A DNA stretch of 64,000 nucleotides from Aliivibrio_A kagoshimensis (GCF_050337105.1 NZ_JAKJSQ010000005.1:124001-188000); one strand, 5' to 3'. Shown: positions 25,851 to 35,622, counted from the stretch's first letter. A program made the numbers and translations. The notes: a model not told the origin generated them from the sequence alone.

Positions 25851-28763
25851 TTAATTATGACTAACAACAATCAAACGCAGTGAATCCAGTTGCACCTGCG
25901 CTTTATCAATGTAACTGGTCAAACTCTCAATCTGCTCTTCAATCTGCGTCAATTCATCTTCACGAATGTTTGGGTTAACCGCTTTCAAAGCCTGAAGACG
26001 CTGCAGTTCACTGTTTAAGGCTCCTTGCATGTCACCTTTCGCTGCTGCACGGACCGATGCAAGGTGATCAACCATTTTAGGTTCAGCAGCCTCAATCAAA
26101 CGGTGTACATCTCCTTGTACCGAGTTCACTAATTTACTGCCTAGATGACGGTTCACTGGGCTAAGTTGACGATTAAAACCTTCAAATTCCACATTAGCGG
26201 AGAGATCATTACCTGAGCCATCCATCAGCATTCTGATTGGTGTTTTTGGCAAGAACCTTGCGATACCACTGCGCTTTGGTGCTTGTGCATCAACCACATA
26301 GATAAGCTCTAGCAGCAGAGTTCCCACAGGCAGTGCTTTGTTCTTTAATAGTGATACCGCACAGGTACCAACGCCTTCACTCAATAAGAGATCAATACCC
26401 CCTTGAATCATTGGGTGCTCCCAGCTGATAAAGTGCATATCCTCACGTGATAACGCCGTTTCGCGATCAAAGGTAATGGTACAGCCTTCTTCTGGCAGGC
26501 CTGGGTAACTGGAGACCATCATATGCTCAGAGGGAGTAATGATAATCGCATTTTCGCCATTATCATCTTGGTTTAATCCAACGGTATCAAACAGACTTAA
26601 GGCAAACGTGACCAGATTAGTATCACCATCCGCTGCGCTTATTTTCTCTACAATCTTTTGCGCTTTATCCCCACCATTTGAGTGCATCTCCAACAAACGG
26701 TCTCGACCCTGCTCCATTTGAGTTTTTAACCCCTGATTCATTGCAGCAGACTCTTCAATCACCGCGTCAAGATCATCAGAGTTTCCAGAAGCCAACATTT
26801 CGATAATACGATCAGAGAACTGTTCATACACCGCACGGCCAGTTGGACAGGTCTCAGAAAAAGCATTCAGTCCTTCGTTAAACCAGCGAGCCAGTAGCTG
26901 CTGAGAAGAGGTGGTTAAATATGGCACGTAGATATCGATATCGTTAGATTGACCGATGCGATCAAGACGTCCAATACGTTGCTCTAACAGATCTGGGTTA
27001 AACGGCAAATCAAACATGACTAAGTGACTAGCAAACTGGAAATTTCGACCTTCTGAGCCAATCTCTGAACAGATCAGTACCTGAGCACCCGCTTCATCTT
27101 GCGCAAAATAGGCTGCCGCTTTATCACGCTCTAGAATGGACATCCCTTCATGAAAAACTGACGCGCGAATGCCTTCACGCTCACGTAGCGCTTGTTCAAG
27201 TTGCAGTGCCGTTGAGGCTCGAGAGGCGATAACCAAAATCTTTTTATTGCGCTTCTCTTTTAACAGTTCAAGCAACCAGTTCACTCGTGGGTCAAACTGC
27301 CACCATGAGCTACCTTCACCTTCAAACTCTTGAAATATCTCTTCTGGATAGAGGTTTTTCACCGCTTTCTCTTCTGCGCTTAGTTGACCACCCATCATAT
27401 TGGCGACACGCATAGAGGTAACATATTGAGCGGGAGTTTCCATTGGCAGTAGGTGTAGATTACGCTGCGGGAATCCTTTAATGGCTGAACGTGTATTTCT
27501 AAACAAAATTCGGCCAGTACCGTGCCTATCCATTAAGTTATCAATCAACTCTTGTCTGGCTTCAGCGCGCTGCTCATCATCAACATCTGATGACTCAATC
27601 ACTCTCAGCAGTGGCTCAACATCCTGCTCTGACAACAGTTCGGTGATGCTATTTTTGGCCTCATTGTAAAGAGGATCCCCCGAAAATAAGGTCGCAACAG
27701 CATCAGCCACAGGTTCGTACTGGCGCTCCTCTTCAACAAACGCACGATAATCATAAAAGCGGTCGGGATCCAATAGACGCAGACGAGCAAAGTGACTCTC
27801 ATGACCCAACTGCTCTGGTGTTGCTGTTAATAGTAGAACACCCGCAGTCTGTTCAGCGATCGCTTCTACCACTTGATACTCTCGGCTTGGCTTGTCTTGG
27901 CTCCATTCAAGGTGATGCGCCTCATCAACAATCAATAGATCCCATTCGGCATCCAGTACCTGCTGAAAGCGTCGCTTACTTCGGCGAACAAAATCCAGTG
28001 AACATAGAACAAACTGTGCGGTTTCAAATGGGTTCTCTGCATCGGCATACGCTTCAACGCAGCGCTCTTCATCAAAAATGGAGAAGTGCAAATTAAAACG
28101 GCGCATCATCTCAACCAACCACTGATGCTGAAGCGTCTCTGGAACCAAGATAAGGACACGCTCCGCTCGGCCGGACAACACTTGCTGATGAAGGATCATG
28201 CCCGCTTCAATGGTTTTGCCTAACCCCACTTCATCGGCCAGTAGCACTCGAGGTGCATAACGACGCCCCACTTCGTGAGCAATAAATAGCTGATGAGGAA
28301 TTAAACCTGCACGCATCCCACATAAGCCTCGCATTGGGCTCTTATGCTGTGCAAATTGATTATTTAATGCGTTATAGCGCAGCGTAAATCGATCCATACG
28401 ATCAATCTGCCCTGCAAACAACTTATCTTGTGGTTTATTGAATCGAATCTGATGACTCAACATGATCTCACGCAATACCACACCAGTCTCTTCGGTGTCA
28501 GAACGTGTCCCTACATAGATAAGTGTGCCAGCGTCTTCTCGAACCTCTTCAACGTTAAGGCTCCACCCCTCATAGCTCTCAACGTTATCACCAACATTGA
28601 ACATAACTCGTGTCACAGGCGCATCGCTTTTTGCGTATAAACGATTCTCTTCAGAAGCGGAAAACATAATCGTTACGGTACGAACGTCTACTGAAACGAC
28701 CGTTCCCAATCCTAAATCACTTTCTGTATCACTGATCCAACGTTGTCCGAGAGCAAATGGCAT
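25851..28763 (-). CDS. rapA: RNA polymerase-associated SWI2/SNF2 ATPase
   Basis: Binds core RNA polymerase and promotes its recycling using ATP (also called HepA). It has 970 residues, like E. coli (968). The N-terminal Tudor-like domains are about 1-110. The helicase N-lobe has ADEVGLGKTIEAGM (Walker A, about 176-189) and DEAHH (Walker B, about 280). The C-lobe has EIGSEGRNFQFA and QRIGRLDRIGQ. A RapA C-terminal domain runs to the end. A TATAAT at 28840-28845 (minus strand) is a candidate -10 box in the 117 bases upstream. It precedes rluA. Confidence 0.98.
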   Translation of the reverse strand: MPFALGQRWISDTESDLGLGTVVSVDVRTVTIMFSASEENRLYAKSDAPVTRVMFNVGDNVESYEGWSLNVEEVREDAGTLIYVGTRSDTEETGVVLREIMLSHQIRFNKPQDKLFAGQIDRMDRFTLRYNALNNQFAQHKSPMRGLCGMRAGLIPHQLFIAHEVGRRYAPRVLLADEVGLGKTIEAGMILHQQVLSGRAERVLILVPETLQHQWLVEMMRRFNLHFSIFDEERCVEAYADAENPFETAQFVLCSLDFVRRSKRRFQQVLDAEWDLLIVDEAHHLEWSQDKPSREYQVVEAIAEQTAGVLLLTATPEQLGHESHFARLRLLDPDRFYDYRAFVEEERQYEPVADAVATLFSGDPLYNEAKNSITELLSEQDVEPLLRVIESSDVDDEQRAEARQELIDNLMDRHGTGRILFRNTRSAIKGFPQRNLHLLPMETPAQYVTSMRVANMMGGQLSAEEKAVKNLYPEEIFQEFEGEGSSWWQFDPRVNWLLELLKEKRNKKILVIASRASTALQLEQALREREGIRASVFHEGMSILERDKAAAYFAQDEAGAQVLICSEIGSEGRNFQFASHLVMFDLPFNPDLLEQRIGRLDRIGQSNDIDIYVPYLTTSSQQLLARWFNEGLNAFSETCPTGRAVYEQFSDRIIEMLASGNSDDLDAVIEESAAMNQGLKTQMEQGRDRLLEMHSNGGDKAQKIVEKISAADGDTNLVTFALSLFDTVGLNQDDNGENAIIITPSEHMMVSSYPGLPEEGCTITFDRETALSREDMHFISWEHPMIQGGIDLLLSEGVGTCAVSLLKNKALPVGTLLLELIYVVDAQAPKRSGIARFLPKTPIRMLMDGSGNDLSANVEFEGFNRQLSPVNRHLGSKLVNSVQGDVHRLIEAAEPKMVDHLASVRAAAKGDMQGALNSELQRLQALKAVNPNIREDELTQIEEQIESLTSYIDKAQVQLDSLRLIVVSHN

Positions 28764-28880
28764 TATGGTAATAGACCTTAAATTAAGAGGATAAAATGGG
28801 CGATGATTCTACGTTAAGATGGTAACAAGATCACTAGTAATTATACTATCAACTGCAAATTTTGAACGACCAAAAGTAAA

Positions 28881-29585
28881 CTATTGACCCGACTTTACAA
28901 ATTGACCCAAACTGAGCAGAGGATGTTCAGCAGTCAGCTTCCCAATCGAGTCAAAACTGGCAATTGCTCCCTGCTCAATAAAGGCATAATGGGAAGCAAT
29001 ATTGAGGGCATCTGAAATGTGATGAGTCACCATTAATACGGTCACTTGATTCATCGCGGCCAGCTGTTTAACGGTCAATAACATCTCCTCCCTCAACACA
29101 GGATCGAGAGCAGAAAATGGTTCATCAAGCAGCAGTAGAGCACGCTCTTGGGCAAAACAACGTGCTAGGGCCACTCGCTGTTTCTGGCCACCTGATAATT
29201 GCTCTGGTAAGCGGAACAATAACGCATCTACCCCAACCTGTTTTGCCACTTCGATGACTTTCTTTTGTTGCTGCACACTCAGTTTCAAACTGGGTTCTAA
29301 CCCTAAACCTATGTTATCGGCCACGCTAAGATGCGCAAAAAGGTTATGCTCTTGAAATAACATAGAGAGTGGGCGTTGATGAGGAGCAAGGCCGTTAACT
29401 CGTGCTCCTTCTACAAAAATATCGCCAACAGCCGGATCAATGAAACCCGCTGCTAAGTGCAATAAGGTGCTTTTACCTGCCCCACTGGCTCCTAACACGG
29501 CAACAACACTTCCTGCTTCAATATCCAGTTCAAAATTGAATCTCTCTTGCTGGTATTGATATTGAACGTTGGAGAAGTTAATCAT
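28881..29585 (-). CDS. thiQ: Thiamine ABC transporter, ATP-binding protein
   Basis: Cytoplasmic ATPase of the thiamine/TPP importer ThiBPQ, 234 residues. Walker A is GASGAGKST (about 33-41), Q-loop LFQEHNLFAH, signature LSGGQKQRVALARC, and Walker B LLLDEPFSALD. The start overlaps the thiP end by eight bases. Last gene of the TPP-riboswitch operon. No convincing terminator is visible in the 117 bases before rapA. Confidence 0.97.
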   Translation of the reverse strand: MINFSNVQYQYQQERFNFELDIEAGSVVAVLGASGAGKSTLLHLAAGFIDPAVGDIFVEGARVNGLAPHQRPLSMLFQEHNLFAHLSVADNIGLGLEPSLKLSVQQQKKVIEVAKQVGVDALLFRLPEQLSGGQKQRVALARCFAQERALLLLDEPFSALDPVLREEMLLTVKQLAAMNQVTVLMVTHHISDALNIASHYAFIEQGAIASFDSIGKLTAEHPLLSLGQFVKSGQ

Positions 29586-31182
29586 TGTGTGTCCCTTTTT
29601 TATTCACCATAAATACCCTTTCAAGCACCACAAATACCCCAACACTGAATAGTAATAGAAACAGTGACACTACCGCAGCAGCATCCATCTGATAACTGCC
29701 AAGCAGTTGAAACAGATAGAGAGGTAGCGTATTAAAATCTTGACTTCCAAACAGTGATATCGCGCTGATGTCCCCCATCGACAATACAAAGCTAATCGCA
29801 AAGGCATGAATAATTGGCGCCTTTAATGCTCGCCACTCAATCAGACAAAAACGGTGAAAACCCAATATACCTAAGCTGGCACACAAGGTGTCATATTGTT
29901 GAGCGATATGCAGCATGGGTTGCGCTAAGGTTTTTATCACATAAGGTAGTGCCATCAACGCATTGACTGCGATGACGATGACTATCGCTAAACGAAATAC
30001 ATCCGTAACATCTCGAAGCAACAAAAATATCCCGGTACTTATTACCAGCCCTGGTGTTACCAGAATAATAGTGCCAATTAACTCCAACTTATCTGAACGA
30101 AAATTCATCCCAGCCAAGCGCCATACTCGGCTGGCTATCAAAATAAACAAACCTGCAATAAGAGATAACGTTGCGGCAAACGTCGCTACCAATAGAGAGC
30201 TTTTAATGGCACTCCAAAAGTTCGAACTACTAACGACATCAAAAAATCGCTCATTCACACCGTATGCAACCACCGACATCAGCGGGGGAATAACCAATAG
30301 AACCACCAGTACTATCCAACTGATATCCCAATATTTAGCGAGTTTTGAATCACCATACAACCGCTGAACATGACCTCGACTTCCACTAGCAATCGGAACA
30401 GGACGAGAGATCCTCTGTATGGCCATAGCCAGTAGGCCGCACAATAACATCTGCCACAATGCCAGCAGTGCACCTGCTTGTAGGTCAAAATCAAACTTAA
30501 TCGCCTGATAGATAGCCAGCTCAATCGTGGTGGACTTTGGCCCCCCCCCCAGTGCCATTACCGTGGCAAAACTGGTAAAGCAGAGCATAAAGACCAAACC
30601 AGCCACATGGGGCAGCTGCTGACGAAGCATCGGCCACTCAACCAATTTAAATTTATTCCAGTGATTAATTCCTAAATGAGCCGCCAGTTTATGTTGCTCC
30701 GCTGGAATAGAGTCGAGAGATTGCAATAACAAACGGGTAGCAAATGGAAGATTAAAGAAGACATGAGCCAATAAAATGCCATTAAGGCCGTAGATAGAAA
30801 AAGGTAATTTTTGCTCAAACACCGCCAACAGCTGTGAAAGTAAACCGCTGTTACCATAAATTGAGAGCAGACCAAACACCCCGACCAAGACAGGGAGTAC
30901 CAGAGTAGTGGCAAACAGTTTAAGAAGCAGTGCTTTACCTGGGAAGGTGCGACGTGACAGAGCATGAGAAACGGGAATAGCGAGGCCAACACTCAATAAG
31001 GTAGATAAAAAGGATTGGTAAAAACTGAAAGTAGTGACGTGTCGATAGTAGGGATCAAACCAGATGGCACTGAGATCTAAAGTTGGAGATTGCAACAGCA
31101 ACGCCGTAATGGCAGAGCCTACAAAAACAAAAATAAACCCGGCAATCGCTATGCCGGGCATCTGTTTTTTATCGATAGACAT
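29578..31182 (-). CDS. thiP: Thiamine ABC transporter, permease
   Basis: Inner-membrane permease with two fused binding-protein-dependent transport domains, about 12 helices. It has 534 residues from the ATG at 31182 (E. coli ThiP 536). The open extension upstream overlaps thiB and lacks family character. The two EAA-type loops are visible (for example AAHLGINHWNKFKLVEWP in the first half). A run of ten G encodes the Gly triplet of LGGGPKSTTIE (30541-30550). The frame is intact as read, but length change in this run would truncate the protein halfway. It lies between thiB and thiQ. Confidence 0.96.
   Translation of the reverse strand: MSIDKKQMPGIAIAGFIFVFVGSAITALLLQSPTLDLSAIWFDPYYRHVTTFSFYQSFLSTLLSVGLAIPVSHALSRRTFPGKALLLKLFATTLVLPVLVGVFGLLSIYGNSGLLSQLLAVFEQKLPFSIYGLNGILLAHVFFNLPFATRLLLQSLDSIPAEQHKLAAHLGINHWNKFKLVEWPMLRQQLPHVAGLVFMLCFTSFATVMALGGGPKSTTIELAIYQAIKFDFDLQAGALLALWQMLLCGLLAMAIQRISRPVPIASGSRGHVQRLYGDSKLAKYWDISWIVLVVLLVIPPLMSVVAYGVNERFFDVVSSSNFWSAIKSSLLVATFAATLSLIAGLFILIASRVWRLAGMNFRSDKLELIGTIILVTPGLVISTGIFLLLRDVTDVFRLAIVIVIAVNALMALPYVIKTLAQPMLHIAQQYDTLCASLGILGFHRFCLIEWRALKAPIIHAFAISFVLSMGDISAISLFGSQDFNTLPLYLFQLLGSYQMDAAAVVSLFLLLFSVGVFVVLERVFMVNKKGTHND
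30541..30550 (-). repeat. thiP: Homopolymer G10 tract inside thiP
   Basis: Ten consecutive C on the plus strand (G on the coding strand) spanning codons of an LGGGP motif. Tracts of this length slip readily during replication, and equally during sequencing. Confidence 0.95.
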
Positions 31183-31195
31183 CAATAGAACAACA

Positions 31196-32185
31196 TTAGA
31201 AGCTGACTGAGTGCTGCCACTCACGAATCCAAGTTTTACGATTCTCAGCAATTTCATCTGAGTTAAATGTCAGTGATTTTGACGGGATAGTAAGTTGCTC
31301 AAACCCTTCTGGTAGCTCAACCTCTGTCACTGGGTACATCCAATTCCCAGTAGGCATGACCTCTTGGAACTCATCACTTAAGATAAAGGCCATAAATTGA
31401 TCCGCTAACGTCTGATTTTTGCTACTTTTCACTTTAGCCGCAACTTCTACTTGCGTGTAGTGACCTTCAGCAAAATCCGCTGATACATATTGGTTTTTCT
31501 GCTCCGCAATAATGTGATAAGCCGGCGAGGTGGTGTAAGAGAGCACCATATCCGCTTCACCTTTTAAGAACATATTATAAGCTTCAGACCAACCTTTAGT
31601 TACAGTGACCGTTTTTTCCGCCAGCTGTTTCCATGCACCAGTCACATCGTCACCATAGACAGACTTCATCCACAGCATCAAACCTTGTCCTGGAGTAGAA
31701 GTGCGAGGATCTTGGTAGATCACTTTAATATCATCGCGCTGTTCAACTAACTCTTTCAAGCTCTTAGGTGGGTTCTTTAAGCTCTCTTTGTTGTAAACAA
31801 AAGAGAAGTAGCCGTAATCAAATGGAACAAATGTTGTATCTGACCAACCGTTTGGCAAAGTAACGCTGCTGGTATCGACACTATGCTGAGTCAATAACCC
31901 GGTCTTCTTCGCTTCTGCAATCAAATTATTGTCTAAACCTAGCACGATATCGGCTTTGCTGTTTTTACCCTCTAAACGCAAGCGATTTAAAATGGTAACG
32001 CCATCATCAAGAGCAACAAACTCAAGATCACAACCACACTTCTGCTCAAACGCTTTTTCAACTTTTGGGCCAGGTCCCCAATCAGAGGCAAATGAGTCAT
32101 ATGTATAAACGGTTAATGTATCTGCGGCCGAAGCGGACATCGATGTCATGGCAGCTAACGTTACAAGAGGAAGAATTTTTTTCAC
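31196..32185 (-). CDS. thiB: Thiamine ABC transporter, periplasmic binding protein
   Basis: Binds thiamine, TMP and TPP in the periplasm and delivers them to ThiPQ (also called TbpA). I choose a GTG start at 32185: GGAG lies six bases before it, and the product then opens with a clean Sec signal peptide (MKKILPLVTLAAMTSMSASA) and the mature end ADTLTVYTYDSF. An ATG four codons upstream contains that GGAG itself, so it is unlikely to be used. It has 329 residues, as the family. The body matches the ThiB/iron-type solute-binding fold (PRTSTPGQGLMLWMKSVYG). First gene after the TPP riboswitch. Confidence 0.95.
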   Translation of the reverse strand: MKKILPLVTLAAMTSMSASAADTLTVYTYDSFASDWGPGPKVEKAFEQKCGCDLEFVALDDGVTILNRLRLEGKNSKADIVLGLDNNLIAEAKKTGLLTQHSVDTSSVTLPNGWSDTTFVPFDYGYFSFVYNKESLKNPPKSLKELVEQRDDIKVIYQDPRTSTPGQGLMLWMKSVYGDDVTGAWKQLAEKTVTVTKGWSEAYNMFLKGEADMVLSYTTSPAYHIIAEQKNQYVSADFAEGHYTQVEVAAKVKSSKNQTLADQFMAFILSDEFQEVMPTGNWMYPVTEVELPEGFEQLTIPSKSLTFNSDEIAENRKTWIREWQHSVSF

Positions 32186-32251
32186 TATGCACTCCATATA
32201 TAGCGTGGATGGCATAGAAATGAGGAGAGTATCGACATACGATAACTGAGC

Positions 32252-32340
32252 GCTCAATTCCTACGCCAGTATTATCTGGTTCAGGTATACGGGTCCTGTA
32301 TCTACAATCTCAGCCTAATTCACATTAAGCTCCCCGTTGA
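32252..32340 (-). promoter_or_regulatory. TPP riboswitch (THI element) controlling thiBPQ
   Basis: On the minus strand the leader contains the conserved TPP-aptamer parts in order: CAACGGGGAGC, GGCTGAGA, GGACCCGTATACCTGAACC, AGATAATACTGGCGTAGGAA. The aptamer ends about 67 bases before the thiB GTG. A TATACA -10-like box lies just upstream (about 32351-32356) in the short gap after ubiX. There an 8-bp inverted repeat, GCCTCATT/AATGAGGC, may also act. TPP binding is expected to switch the operon off. The mechanism (translation or termination) is not settled by the sequence; no strong T-tailed hairpin lies between aptamer and thiB. Confidence 0.95.
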
Positions 32341-32381
32341 GAAGCCTCATTGTATAGAAAAATGAGGCAATGCCAAATCAA

Positions 32382-33020
32382 TTATCGCTGGTCATATCCC
32401 CAACGAGGAACCAAGCCTTGGTTAATACCGAGATGGTCCAGCACTCTGGCTACCATAAAATCGACTAAATCATCAATGGATTTCGGATTATGATAAAAAC
32501 CCGGAGCCGCTGGCATAATTGTCACCCCCATTGTAGAGAGCTTATGCATATTCTCTAAATGCAGAGTAGAGAATGGCGTTTCCCGAACCATTAAGATCAG
32601 CTGACCACGCTCTTTAAGCACCACATCTGCGGCGCGCTCAATTAAGTTATCAGACATGCCATGAGCAATCGACGCCAATGTTCCGGCAGAACAAGGACAA
32701 ACCACCATCTGTTTTGGTGCCGCGGAGCCCGAAGCGACAGGAGAGAACCACTCCTCTTTACCGCACACTACTAATCGCTCAGGCGGGCAATGTAAGTGTT
32801 CAACCAACGCCTTTTTGATTCCTGCAGGACTGGCTGGAAGTTTTAAGTGATGTTCAGTGGCCATCACAACTCGCGCTGCCGAAGAGATCAATACATAGAC
32901 TTGATAACCTGATGCCAACAGACACTCTAATAACCTCAAGCCGTAGGGGGCACCCGACGCTCCGGTCATGGCTAACGTGATCGATTTACTCTCAAAATCT
33001 ACTTTCACATCATTCATCAT
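32382..33020 (-). CDS. ubiX: Flavin prenyltransferase UbiX
   Basis: Makes the prenylated FMN cofactor used by the decarboxylase UbiD in ubiquinone synthesis. It has 212 residues. The flavoprotein fold opens ITLAMTGASGAPYGLRLLE (about 14-32). CPCSAGTLASIAHGMSDNLIERA-type and LMVRETPFS motifs are present. It begins with two adjacent ATG codons behind AGGGAG. It is directly downstream of mpl on the same strand (nine-base gap), so the two are probably co-transcribed. Confidence 0.96.
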   Translation of the reverse strand: MMNDVKVDFESKSITLAMTGASGAPYGLRLLECLLASGYQVYVLISSAARVVMATEHHLKLPASPAGIKKALVEHLHCPPERLVVCGKEEWFSPVASGSAAPKQMVVCPCSAGTLASIAHGMSDNLIERAADVVLKERGQLILMVRETPFSTLHLENMHKLSTMGVTIMPAAPGFYHNPKSIDDLVDFMVARVLDHLGINQGLVPRWGYDQR

Positions 33021-33029
33021 TACTACTCC

Positions 33030-34385
33030 CTACTTGGCCTGTAACTTGGTTAGTAATTTGTCGTGAATACCTTCAAAGCCGCCGTTGCTCATCACTAAGA
33101 TTTGATCCCCAGGATTCGCCTCAGCGACTATCGCATCAACAAAATGTTCAATATCGTCTGAAATCATTGCAGGTTGACGACACTGTTCAGCAACGTCCTG
33201 CAATGACCAGTCGATATTAGCAGGCTGATAAAGGTAGACCGAGTCAGCCAGAGCTAAAGAGCTGGCGAGCGTATCCTTATGAACCCCAAGTTTCATGGTG
33301 CTTGAACGAGGCTCAAGCACCGCAATGATCTTCTTCTGACCCACTTTATTACGCAGGCCATCTAATGTGAGACCAATTGCGGTTGGGTGGTGAGCAAAAT
33401 CATCATAGACAGTAATCTCGTTAACCGTGCCTTTTAACTCTAAACGGCGCTTGGTATTAATGAATTTCCCTAGGGCTTCACAAGCAAGATCGATAGTCAC
33501 ACCAACGTGCCTTGCCGCTGCAATCGCCATCAACCCATTTTGAACATTATGATCACCGACTAAATCCCAATCTACGCTGCCGGATATTTCCCCCTCAAAG
33601 ATGACATCAAATCGTGAACCATCAGATTTATGCTTCTCCACCTGCCACACACCATCGGCGCCAGTAAACTCCAATTCACTCCAGCACCCTTGATTAATCA
33701 CCTCGGCCAGTACCGGATCAGATTTTGGTGCAAAAATACGACCATTACCCGGTACTGTCCTCACCAAGTGATGAAACTGCTTTTGAATCGCGGCAAGATT
33801 GTCAAAAATGTCGGCATGATCAAACTCTAGATTATTCATCACCAACGTTCTTGGGTGGTAATGGACGAACTTGGAACGTTTATCGAAAAAAGCGCTGTCA
33901 TATTCATCGGCTTCCACAACAAAGAACATACTGTCGCCCAAACGGGCTGAAACCCCGAAGTTTCCTAGCACTCCGCCGACTAGAAAGCCCGGAGAATAGC
34001 CGCAATCTTCAAGAATCCAAGACAACATACTCGACGTGGTAGTTTTACCGTGGGTGCCTGAAACAGCCAGAACCCAACGGTCGTGCAATAAAAATTCTTG
34101 CAGCCACTGCGGACCAGAAGTGTATTTGAGGTTGTGATTCAATACATATTCAACACATGGATTACCGCGACTCATTGCATTACCAATGACCACGAGGTCC
34201 GGTGCAGGATTCAGCTGTTCAGGATTGAACCCTTCAATAATTTCAATACCTTGCGACTCTAAAAGAGTGCTCATCGGGGGGTAAACATTAGCATCACAGC
34301 CGGTGACTTTATGCCCTAGTTGCCTAGCTAAAACGGCCGCTCCGCCCATAAAGGTGCCACAGATGCCCAAAATATGAATATGCAT
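33030..34385 (-). CDS. mpl: UDP-MurNAc:L-alanyl-gamma-D-glutamyl-meso-diaminopimelate ligase
   Basis: Recycles the murein tripeptide by ligating it to UDP-MurNAc. About 451 residues from the Met at 34385 (an alternative Met lies two codons upstream). It is a Mur-ligase family protein: N-terminal IHILGICGTFMGGAA, ATP-binding VSGTHGKTTTSSML (about 110-123), VEADEYDSAFFDKRSKF, and YDDFAHHPTAIG. The GICGTFMGG opening separates Mpl from MurC. It is divergent from fbp. Confidence 0.97.
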   Translation of the reverse strand: MHIHILGICGTFMGGAAVLARQLGHKVTGCDANVYPPMSTLLESQGIEIIEGFNPEQLNPAPDLVVIGNAMSRGNPCVEYVLNHNLKYTSGPQWLQEFLLHDRWVLAVSGTHGKTTTSSMLSWILEDCGYSPGFLVGGVLGNFGVSARLGDSMFFVVEADEYDSAFFDKRSKFVHYHPRTLVMNNLEFDHADIFDNLAAIQKQFHHLVRTVPGNGRIFAPKSDPVLAEVINQGCWSELEFTGADGVWQVEKHKSDGSRFDVIFEGEISGSVDWDLVGDHNVQNGLMAIAAARHVGVTIDLACEALGKFINTKRRLELKGTVNEITVYDDFAHHPTAIGLTLDGLRNKVGQKKIIAVLEPRSSTMKLGVHKDTLASSLALADSVYLYQPANIDWSLQDVAEQCRQPAMISDDIEHFVDAIVAEANPGDQILVMSNGGFEGIHDKLLTKLQAK

Positions 34386-34571
34386 AATCATTGCTCAAAG
34401 AAGATAAGTAACGCCATTTTGAGTTACTTCAATACGAATAAAAAGATCTTTGCTATACAATTAGATACAGCTAACAAGATTTATTAAAAATAAAACACGG
34501 TTCTTAACACGTATTGTACCTGAGCCTAATTCCAATGACATCCAATCATAAATGATTACTAAGGATAGAAC

Positions 34572-35585
34572 ATGTCACAGACCAGAACACTAGGCGAGTT
34601 TATTGTTGAAAAACAAAATGATTTTGCCCACGCCAGTGGAGACCTTTCTTCCCTACTCGGTTCGATTAAACTTGCTGCAAAAATCGTAAACCGTGAGATA
34701 AATAAGGCCGGATTGGTCGATATCACAGGTTCAGTCGGCAGTGAGAATGTTCAAGGCGAAGAGCAACAGAAATTAGACTTATACGCTAACGAAGTATTCA
34801 AATCTGCACTCGAAGCACGAGATCAAGTTTGCGGTGTGGCGAGTGAAGAAGAAGATGAAGCAGTTGCCTTTAACAAAGCGTTAAATCGCAGTGCAAAATA
34901 CGTAGTATTAATGGATCCACTTGACGGCTCATCGAACATTGATGTCAATGTTTCAGTCGGTACCATCTTCTCTATCTACCGTCGTATCTCTCCAGAAGGC
35001 ACTCCCGCAGTAGAAGAGGATTTCCTACAGCCAGGTAACAAACAGGTTGCGGCAGGTTATGTTATCTACGGTTCTTCAACCATGTTGGTTTACACCACAG
35101 GTAACGGTGTTCATGGCTTTACTTATGACCCATCGTTAGGTGTATTCTGTCTCTCTCACGAAAACATGCAGATCCCTGATGTGGGTAAAATTTACTCAAT
35201 CAATGAAGGAAACTACTTCCGTTTCCCTCTTGGAGTAAAAAAATACATCAAGTACTGCCAAGAGAACTGCCCTGAAGAGCATCGTCCATATACCTCTCGC
35301 TATATTGGATCTCTGGTTGCCGATTTCCACAGAAACCTATTAAAAGGGGGGATGTACCTCTACCCAAGTACGCTCACTCACCCAGATGGTAAGTTACGTT
35401 TGCTGTACGAATGTAACCCTATTGCGTTAATTATGGAGCAAGCGGGCGGCAAAGCAACCGATGGTAACCAACGTATTTTGGACATCGACCCTAAAGAGTT
35501 ACACCAGCGTGTTCCTTTCTTTGTCGGCACAACCGATATGGTCGACAAACTTGAGTCTTTCCTAAAAGAGAGCCCAGGCCACTAA
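34572..35585 (+). CDS. fbp: Fructose-1,6-bisphosphatase class 1
   Basis: Gluconeogenic hydrolysis of fructose 1,6-bisphosphate to fructose 6-phosphate. It has 337 residues. Metal and substrate motifs are ASEEEDEA (about 94-101), MDPLDGSSNIDVNVSVGTIF (about 115-134) and the C-terminal LLYECNPIALIMEQAGG. The ATG has an AAGGATAG site. The region mpl-fbp-ppa-tamBA-msrA is a common gammaproteobacterial neighbourhood. Confidence 0.98.
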   Translation: MSQTRTLGEFIVEKQNDFAHASGDLSSLLGSIKLAAKIVNREINKAGLVDITGSVGSENVQGEEQQKLDLYANEVFKSALEARDQVCGVASEEEDEAVAFNKALNRSAKYVVLMDPLDGSSNIDVNVSVGTIFSIYRRISPEGTPAVEEDFLQPGNKQVAAGYVIYGSSTMLVYTTGNGVHGFTYDPSLGVFCLSHENMQIPDVGKIYSINEGNYFRFPLGVKKYIKYCQENCPEEHRPYTSRYIGSLVADFHRNLLKGGMYLYPSTLTHPDGKLRLLYECNPIALIMEQAGGKATDGNQRILDIDPKELHQRVPFFVGTTDMVDKLESFLKESPGH

Positions 35586-35591
35586 AATCCC

Positions 35592-35622
35592 TAGGCCATC
35601 ATTCGTCAGTATTGATGGCCTA
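35592..35622 (+). terminator. Hairpin after fbp
   Basis: Perfect 10-bp arms TAGGCCATCA and TGATGGCCTA around an 11-base loop, seven bases after fbp. No T tract follows, so it may stabilise the transcript end or need help to terminate. Confidence 0.5.
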
